From: Paenibacillus sambharensis | GTDB taxonomy: Bacteria; Bacillota; Bacilli; Paenibacillales; Paenibacillaceae | DNA length: 64,000 nt | Direction of reading: 5' to 3' | NCBI RefSeq assembly: GCF_003233845.1 | Contig: NZ_QKRB01000031.1 | Span: forward strand, 1-64,000 | Part shown: piece by piece, positions 58,518 through 64,000 of the stretch | Layout: each line of letters starts with the position of its first letter | Position numbering within the stretch: the stretch's first letter is position 1 | Notes under the pieces: generated by a model | Seen by the model: the letters and a program-made list of their open reading frames with translations, nothing else | The model's database searches: none | Told to the model about the DNA's origin: nothing | Translations under genes and position numbers: made by a program

Positions 58518-60512
58518 CTATGCCGCTGCTTGGGTGGCTAGAGCAACGACTGAAGCGTTCAGCTCCATGGACCAATATTGATCAGAGCTGTTGGCGCTGC
58601 GCTGGTGTACTTCGACAGCCAGTACGTTTACGCCATTAATAAGCTTGCCTTTGAGCGCATCTGTCAGGTCGGCAGTAACGGTCTGGGGTTCGTCTATTGT
58701 ATTCGCACTGAGCGTCTGGTAGCTGATCTCGCCAGATGGCATATTCCAGCGGTATACTTCCGAGCCATTGGCATACAGGACGAATCCGTCATCTACCCCG
58801 AATTTTCCCGTGAGGCTGATGATTTGGTCGGCTTGATCAACCATAATGGCTTTACGAAAGTAAGAGGTAATATATTTTCGGCTGCTGCTCGGACCGTAGC
58901 TGATCGTTGTTTTGACAGGACCCAGGCTGCTGGTTGTCTTACTGGCAGGATAGCCAAGCGGAGCGGCACCTGATTTCCAGCTGCTGTCATCAAAATCGAC
59001 TGCACGCCAGGCTGTACCTTGATCCGTACCGTTATCGAGGTATTTCCAGACAGAAGCGCCATCAACGAGTACGGTGTTACGGACAGTGCGGGACGAATCC
59101 TTGACGATGGAATACGTATCGACCGCCTGCATGGTGTCGGTGCGATAGGTTGTAATGGAGAATGTTGTCGGCGTTACGTTCACTGTCGCGAAGGTCGGAA
59201 CGCGCAGCTGGCTTCTGACACTGGAATAAGGCTCCGCTGTCGGCTTCATCGAATAATACTTGCTGCCGCTTGCGGAGTTGGCTGTCAGATATAGAGTGCC
59301 TTCGGGGTTTACAACCCGCCCGCTGCTATCGGTCTGCTGGTTCTTCAGCGGAATATCGCCTTTCATTTGATAAGTACGGACATAGGAATGATCATGACCC
59401 ATAAAGACTACATCGATGCCCAGCTCATCAAAGACCGGAACAAGTGCCTTGCGAAGGTTCACAATATAAGATTCTGTTGAGTGACTGGCGGCACTGTATA
59501 TCGAATGATGCAGGGTGACGAACTTCCACTTGGCGTTCGGGTGTGCTGCAGCCGCCTGCTGCAGAAAAGCCTTATGTGATGCGCCGTTGTTATTATTGGT
59601 GTTCAGGACCATGAAGAGCGCATCGCCGTAAGTGTAATAGTAGTTGCCACCGGCTGCCGTTACCCCATACGCCTTCGACTCATTCGGTTGGTTAAAGTGA
59701 TACGTATAGTTCACTGCGTTGTCATGGTTGCCTGCTGTTGTGGCTACAGGCAGCCGGCGAAGAACGCCTGGACTGAAGTACTGCTCGTACTGCGATTCAC
59801 TGGTTGCTATGTTTACCTGATCCCCAGCCGACATGATAAAGCTGTAATCCGGGAACATCCCGGCCGCTTTATTAAGGGTGTCCGTCCAGCCTGCCGCGTC
59901 GGCAGCTAGATTGCCTGAACCAATCTGCGGATCTCCTATGAACAGGAACCGGAATGAATCAGAGCGGCGTGTTTCTACTGTGTAGACGGGACTCCAATGC
60001 CCTTCCAGCCCGTCTCCCAGACGGTAGACATACGAGGTGGACGGCTTGAGGCCGATAACGGTTACCTTGTTAGAGGCGTATCCGCTTGCAGCACGCGAAG
60101 CTTGACCGTTGAAGGTCATTGCCCTGCTTGAAGGAAATTGGCTTCCTGTCATGGCTGACCTTTCCGCAATCTGCACAACGCTGCCTGCAGGATTGACAGG
60201 TGAATACCATGCAAAGTTCAGCTCGGATTCATTGCGTCCGGGTGCCATGGATAGGTGGGTGGCTGTGTAGCTGCTGTCAGCGAGTGCGCTTGCTTCCTGC
60301 TCGGTTTGCAGCATGCCGGCAGCAGGTGACTCATCGACTGGGACGGTAAGCTGTCCGGTGCCCTCAGAAGCTGCTTGTCCAGCTTCAGTGAGTGTCGAAG
60401 CTTCTTCAGCGTGAGCCCTAACGGCAAGGAAACTGGAGAAGATCATGGCAATAATCAGTAGTGTAATTAACCAACTTCTTTCTTTTCGATGGTAGGCAGT
60501 GTATCGTATCAT
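58518..60512 (-). CDS. Secreted purple-acid-phosphatase-like metallophosphoesterase
   Basis: This 664-residue exported protein has a signal peptide (hydrophobic 13-29, cleavage near AHA-EE). A fibronectin-III-like domain (about 80-175) precedes a calcineurin-like phosphoesterase with FIGDPQ, SAGDQVN, GNHDN, LHHSIY and GHDHSY, the full set of dimetal ligands. The last ~180 residues form an extra beta-rich domain (VWKYLDNGTDQGTAWRAVDF, SFRKAI-like region) of the kind seen as C-terminal carbohydrate- or surface-binding modules. It probably releases phosphate outside the cell. AGGAGTGG precedes the ATG. Confidence 0.9.
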   Translation of the reverse strand: MIRYTAYHRKERSWLITLLIIAMIFSSFLAVRAHAEEASTLTEAGQAASEGTGQLTVPVDESPAAGMLQTEQEASALADSSYTATHLSMAPGRNESELNFAWYSPVNPAGSVVQIAERSAMTGSQFPSSRAMTFNGQASRAASGYASNKVTVIGLKPSTSYVYRLGDGLEGHWSPVYTVETRRSDSFRFLFIGDPQIGSGNLAADAAGWTDTLNKAAGMFPDYSFIMSAGDQVNIATSESQYEQYFSPGVLRRLPVATTAGNHDNAVNYTYHFNQPNESKAYGVTAAGGNYYYTYGDALFMVLNTNNNNGASHKAFLQQAAAAHPNAKWKFVTLHHSIYSAASHSTESYIVNLRKALVPVFDELGIDVVFMGHDHSYVRTYQMKGDIPLKNQQTDSSGRVVNPEGTLYLTANSASGSKYYSMKPTAEPYSSVRSQLRVPTFATVNVTPTTFSITTYRTDTMQAVDTYSIVKDSSRTVRNTVLVDGASVWKYLDNGTDQGTAWRAVDFDDSSWKSGAAPLGYPASKTTSSLGPVKTTISYGPSSSRKYITSYFRKAIMVDQADQIISLTGKFGVDDGFVLYANGSEVYRWNMPSGEISYQTLSANTIDEPQTVTADLTDALKGKLINGVNVLAVEVHQRSANSSDQYWSMELNASVVALATQAAA

Positions 60513-60690
60513 GTCCGGTTTTCCACTCCTTGTTATTCATTTAGCCGCTCATCCGCGCGGATTTCTCTGAGGGCTCGAGAATAGTATAGAATGGTTTCGT
60601 CAACAGAAATTAATCTTATTTTGAATAAATGGTAAAAATTTGATGTAATAATTCACAAGTCACATATGCCTTGGAACTGTTCAGTTACGA

Positions 60691-60727
60691 CGAAGGCCGC
60701 CCTTTAAGGACGGCCAGGTTCGTTCCA
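60691..60727 (-). terminator. Hairpin after the GH105 gene
   Basis: GGCCGTCC/GGGCGGCC with outer ACGAA/TTCGT pairs lies just beyond the GH105 stop on the minus strand. The T-run is short. Confidence 0.65.
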
Positions 60728-60732
60728 TTATT

Positions 60733-61773
60733 TTATTGCCTGCGGGCACTCTCTTGATTCTCCAATGCTGCCGTCAACAAGGCGAGCGCCAATCCCTGCC
60801 CCCAGCCCTGAGCCCATTTGCGGTCGATGCCGAGGTAACCGGCTATATCGTTCATAACAGCGGTGCCACCCGAAACATTCAGTACCCGCCCATTATCCGA
60901 GATATTCGCGATTGTACCGTCCAGCGCCTTTTGGACGTACTTCGCATGCAGCGGATTCCCCTGTGTGATCATCGCGGCTGCAATGCCAGCGGTTGCCGAT
61001 ACTTCGCCGTAGGCTTCCGGGTAGTCGAGCACAGTGCCCCACAGCCCGTCTTCCTTCTGCAGCTTCTTGAGCGCCGCAAGCTGATCGCGCAGTGAACTCC
61101 AGATATGCATCATCGGCGGATACAGGTAAGCTTCTGGCAGCACCTTCGCCGCGCGAGACATCGTGTATGCCGCCCATGCGTTCGCACGCGCCCAATAGAT
61201 GCCGGACATATGGTCCTTATTGATATTGTTGTACCCGTGGTACCAAAGGCCGGTCTCCTCATCCTGCAGATAGTTGATATGCCAGAAGTACTGGTGCAGC
61301 GCATCTTCGATCAGTGCCTTATTCCCCTGCATAATACCGACCCGCAGCATAAAATAGCCCGCCATGAACAGCGTATCGGCCCAAGCCTGTTCCGGAAAAT
61401 CGTTCTTGGCAGACACGGTGTGCTGGAGCACCCGGTCCCCGAAGCGCAGTGCTTTGTTCTCCAGATAGTCGATCTTGCTCATGATAAGATCCAGATATTT
61501 CTGCTCCTTCGTATATTCATATACCGTCACGAGCATGTGCCCCATCGCGCAGGCGTTAACCGTCCAAACCGGGAGACCCGCTTCAATATACTCATCGCAG
61601 AACTCTACCATTCGCTCTACGTAATTCTCGTTCCCCGTCGCTTCAAACGCCCGGCTGACGCCGTAATAGGCAACGCCGCACGGCCAGTCCCAGGTCAAAT
61701 CCATGCCAAGCGTGTAATCCGCCACCCGGTCAATAATCTGTTTCAGCTCTGCTGGGTCATTTTGCAGTTTCAT
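60733..61773 (-). CDS. GH105/GH88-family unsaturated glycosyl hydrolase
   Basis: This 346-residue protein has the (alpha/alpha)6-barrel pattern of YteR-type unsaturated rhamnogalacturonyl hydrolases: WDWPCGVAYYG near 28-38, the catalytic acid D133 in QAWADTLFMAGYF, and GIYWARANAWAAY. It should open unsaturated uronic sugars left by pectin or other polysaccharide lyases. There is no signal peptide, so it acts in the cytosol. It is divergent from an AraC regulator, the probable controller. ATGGAGGCATAG precedes the ATG. Confidence 0.9.
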   Translation of the reverse strand: MKLQNDPAELKQIIDRVADYTLGMDLTWDWPCGVAYYGVSRAFEATGNENYVERMVEFCDEYIEAGLPVWTVNACAMGHMLVTVYEYTKEQKYLDLIMSKIDYLENKALRFGDRVLQHTVSAKNDFPEQAWADTLFMAGYFMLRVGIMQGNKALIEDALHQYFWHINYLQDEETGLWYHGYNNINKDHMSGIYWARANAWAAYTMSRAAKVLPEAYLYPPMMHIWSSLRDQLAALKKLQKEDGLWGTVLDYPEAYGEVSATAGIAAAMITQGNPLHAKYVQKALDGTIANISDNGRVLNVSGGTAVMNDIAGYLGIDRKWAQGWGQGLALALLTAALENQESARRQ

Positions 61774-61922
61774 ATCCTATGCCTCCATATCTAGTCATAT
61801 TCGAGTGTGCTGCCTGATCTGCTGAAGAACTCGGCTTTTATTGCTCCCTATTGCTTACTACCACCATCCTAGCACAAAGGAATGTACATGTTTTGCATAT
61901 TTTCTCGAATTCATCTCATATC

Positions 61923-61950
61923 TTGCGGTCTCTCAGAGGTCAGGTATAAT
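61923..61950 (+). promoter_or_regulatory. Sigma-A promoter of the AraC gene
   Basis: TTGCGG (61923-61928) and TATAAT (61945-61950) with a 16-base spacer, 36 bp before the chosen start codon. Confidence 0.65.
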
Positions 61951-61985
61951 GAAAGGCAAAGGCTAGCAAAGGCGAGGTGCGGGCG

Positions 61986-62825
61986 TTGGGAGAACTTCTC
62001 TTCGAGAATAGTAAAGAGACCTTCGTGGTCCATCACCGGAAGGCGATGAGCCATCATATGGTGAGCAGCCACTTTCATCGAACATACGAAATCTATTATC
62101 TGATGTCCGGCAAGCGTGAATTTTTCATTAAGGACCGGACCATCGTCATTGAAGAAGGCGACATGATCATCCTGTCTCCGAATATTCTGCACCGGACGAC
62201 GAATACCGAGATACCTGAGCATGAACGCTTCATCGTGAACATCCACGAAAGCTATTTAGCCGCGCCGGATGGATCTCATACGGAAGCCCTGGAACCGCTG
62301 TTCGGGAAGGAATATGTTTATCTGAAAGGCTCAGCAAGCGGAAAGGCCATCATGGATCCGGTCGTAAACAGCATTATCCGGGAGGTGCAGGAGAAGAAGC
62401 CCGGCTTCGAGAGGTATGCGCAGGCCTTGACGCTGCAGCTGCTCATTGAGTGCTGCCGGCTGCTCTCCGAATCCGGTTACAGCGCGCCGGCACCGACCAG
62501 CTGCAAGCATGAACGGATCTCGGAGGTCGTTCGTTTCATTAACAGTCACTATATGGAGGAGCTGTCGCTCGAGCGACTTGCTGAACGATTTTACATCAGC
62601 CCCTACTACTTAAGCAGATTCTTCAAGGAAGCAACCGGCTTTACCTATGTGGAATATCTGAACAATGTCCGGATCAAGGAAGCGATGACGCTGCTCCTCA
62701 GCTCCTCCATGAAAGCGAACTTGATTGCCAAGCGGGTCGGTTTTGGAAGCGTGACACATTTCGGAAGAGTGTTCAAGCAGATCACCGGATATCCCCCATC
62801 CTTTTATCGGAAAGACGGCAGGTAA
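61986..62825 (+). CDS. AraC-family regulator with cupin sensor domain
   Basis: This 279-residue regulator has an N-terminal AraC-binding cupin (SSHFHRTYEIYYLMSGKREFFIKDRTIVIEEGDMIILSP) and two C-terminal helix-turn-helix motifs (LERLAERFYISPYYLSRFFK and ANLIAKRVGFGSVTHFGRVFKQITGYPP). The likely start is TTG at 61986, six bases after GAGGTG; GTG at 61977 overlaps that site. It is divergent from the GH105 gene and probably activates it in response to a pectin- or xylan-derived sugar (inference). Confidence 0.87.
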   Translation: MGELLFENSKETFVVHHRKAMSHHMVSSHFHRTYEIYYLMSGKREFFIKDRTIVIEEGDMIILSPNILHRTTNTEIPEHERFIVNIHESYLAAPDGSHTEALEPLFGKEYVYLKGSASGKAIMDPVVNSIIREVQEKKPGFERYAQALTLQLLIECCRLLSESGYSAPAPTSCKHERISEVVRFINSHYMEELSLERLAERFYISPYYLSRFFKEATGFTYVEYLNNVRIKEAMTLLLSSSMKANLIAKRVGFGSVTHFGRVFKQITGYPPSFYRKDGR

Positions 62826-62898
62826 TGGCGCTTCATCAGTGAAAATCGGCTCTCGCCAGCTGGCATGAACAACGCTTCAAATTGTCTTGAGAACAAAA

Positions 62899-62938
62899 AA
62901 GGAGCTTCCCGATGAAACCTGCATGCGGGAAGCTCCTT
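62899..62938 (-). terminator. Terminator of the lectin-glycosidase gene
   Basis: A 13 bp perfect stem (62899-62911 with 62926-62938). On the minus strand it is followed by TTTTTTG. It may also stop the AraC transcript. Confidence 0.88.
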
Positions 62939-63001
62939 ATCATATTGCACGAATTGTTAATGAACATTGATGAAGGCTAACAAACCTGGATATGGCGTCA
63001 A

Positions 63002-64000
63002 TTAATTAACCTTGACCAGCTGCCACTGCTGATTCAGATCGCCCCGGTACTGATTCTGCTGCAGCTTCGCGCCGTCAGCTGTTGAGGCTCCGGCAACCTC
63101 GACCGCCTTGTTGCTGTTCACATTCAGGATACAATAATAACCGTTGCTCAGCTTGATGATGCGGAAGCGCTGTGCGCTATTGGAGAGATCCTGCATGAGC
63201 TGAATCGCTTCCCCGTTGTTTTTCGTGCCATTGCGGACGTCCATTACCTTCCCGTCACTCGAGCTCACGCTCTTCAGCCGGTATTGATTGTTGTACGTCC
63301 CCATGTCATCCACGGTCCACTGCTGGGCGGTCGCGTTGTTGCTCTGCCATTGCTGAAGCTGGAGATTGTTCGTATTCTGACCACCCGGAACGTCGATGGC
63401 TTTTCCCGAAGCGCGGTTAATGAACGTGTATGTCGCACCGTTCGTTATCCCGTTCCAGACACCGTTCCATGGCAGCATCTGTGCGCGCTCGTAATACCAT
63501 TCGAATATAAACCGTGCCATGCCGTCTCTGGCCGTATTACCGTCAAACATTAAGCCCGCTGTCGGGTCCGCGAACGAGCTTCTTGGGCCGGGCTGCAGCA
63601 GGAAGCCGTTCATATGGACAGCGATGCTCACATTGCCAGCCGCTGTGAAGATGGCTTTCGTATTTTTGCCGAACCCTGCATTTGTTCCGTCGAACAGCTT
63701 CCAGTAATCGGAGTCACCCTGCTGCCATTTGAACCAGGTTGTCTCTGTAATGTTAATCGGGTAGTGATCAGCGCAAGGCTTAATATTGGTATTCCACTGC
63801 TGCTGCAGCGTCGCGTAATTATCATTAGCGCCATAGCCGGGATACCAGTGAACCGAATATCCCACATTGTTCAGCGGATCGGATAGCGGATGCGTGGCGC
63901 AAAGCTGGTAATATTGGTCCCATCCCAGACCTGCTGCCCAGATCACATTGTCCGCCCCTTGGTTGCGGATTGTCGCAATCATGGAGTTTTGGAAGCTCCG
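63002..64000 (-). CDS. Secreted glycoside hydrolase with C-terminal ricin-type lectin domain (5' truncated)
   Basis: The frame stays open past the window end, so the N terminus is missing. The visible ~180 residues after the edge (IRNQGADNVIWAAGLGWDQ, VGYSVHWYPGYG, INITETTWFKW, FDGTNAGFG) look like the second half of a GH5-type (alpha/beta)8 hydrolase, with ITETTW probably holding the nucleophile glutamate. The last ~130 residues form a ricin/CBM13 beta-trefoil with repeated QQW (QLQQW, AQQWTV, LNQQWQL) and GKAIDV, GKVMDV, NKAVEV motifs. It should bind and cut an extracellular glycan. I do not name the substrate. Confidence 0.85.
   Translation of the reverse strand, partial: RSFQNSMIATIRNQGADNVIWAAGLGWDQYYQLCATHPLSDPLNNVGYSVHWYPGYGANDNYATLQQQWNTNIKPCADHYPINITETTWFKWQQGDSDYWKLFDGTNAGFGKNTKAIFTAAGNVSIAVHMNGFLLQPGPRSSFADPTAGLMFDGNTARDGMARFIFEWYYERAQMLPWNGVWNGITNGATYTFINRASGKAIDVPGGQNTNNLQLQQWQSNNATAQQWTVDDMGTYNNQYRLKSVSSSDGKVMDVRNGTKNNGEAIQLMQDLSNSAQRFRIIKLSNGYYCILNVNSNKAVEVAGASTADGAKLQQNQYRGDLNQQWQLVKVN

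Noticed and set aside
1-64000. tRNA, rRNA, CRISPR array, prophage or defence island
   Set aside because: No tRNA cloverleaf ends, rRNA stretches, regularly spaced repeats, phage structural genes or restriction/Cas-like proteins were seen on either strand.

Overview
The window looks like a chromosomal segment of a Gram-positive, endospore-forming Firmicute, most likely Paenibacillus or a close relative (inference from gene content). Supporting signs are a YpdA-type bacillithiol oxidoreductase, a Spo0E-type phosphatase, XerS, Gram-positive lipoprotein signals, strong AGGAGG-type ribosome sites, ECF sigma/anti-sigma pairs, a large AraC regulator with a membrane sensor, and carbohydrate enzymes. 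I saw no rRNA, tRNA, CRISPR array or prophage.

Layout. 1-1697: a complete IS1182-type insertion sequence whose left end is base 1 of the window and whose right end lies 2 bp from the stop codon of ypdA. 1.7-3.4 kb: ypdA and a divergent unknown gene. 3.5-10.2 kb: a seven-gene operon (lipoprotein binding protein, two permeases, ATPase, DeoR regulator, alkaline-phosphatase-superfamily enzyme, PHP phosphoesterase) that I read as an uptake and breakdown route for an organic phosphate or phosphonate. 10.2-14.5 kb: an RND exporter and a TetR regulator preceded by two copies of one inverted repeat. 14.6-20.9 kb: small housekeeping genes, including a Spo0E-type gene of only 49 codons, a CPA1 antiporter, an NlpC/P60 hydrolase and mgtE. 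20.9-26.8 kb: an AraC sensor-regulator and a MoxR/DUF58/DUF4129 operon. 27.0-32.0 kb: a three-gene phosphorelay (Hpt-REC-degenerate GGDEF-REC; single REC; hybrid kinase). 32.1-36.1 kb: SMI1/KNR4, a WGxxGxxG-tailed secreted protein, xerS, and an RsbQ hydrolase paired with a PAS/coiled-coil protein without an output domain. 36.2-39.5 kb: a cobalamin riboswitch and terminator ahead of a three-gene ABC importer.

39.5-51.6 kb looks like an accessory patch: several one- or two-gene regulator/target units (HxlR/monooxygenase, MerR/nitroreductase, LacI/HAD, PadR/DUF2812), a two-component system with a lipoprotein, a phosphotransferase, an AlkZ-like glycosylase, and two fossils (an IS110 transposase start and a MacB-type ABC ATPase fragment). 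51.7-57.5 kb holds a CPBP protease, two consecutive ECF sigma/anti-sigma modules and small envelope proteins. 57.5-64 kb holds a methyltransferase, a secreted purple-acid-phosphatase-like enzyme, a GH105 hydrolase with a divergent AraC regulator, and the 3' part of a secreted glycosidase with a ricin-type lectin domain cut by the window end.

The points I find most worth a second look are the RsbQ-PAS pair lacking a PP2C domain, the organophosphate operon, the phosphorelay with a degenerate GGDEF domain, two well-formed predicted operators (RND/TetR and HxlR), and a histidine kinase whose only plausible start is CTG in a CTGA overlap. All functional statements come from reading motifs by eye; no database search was run.
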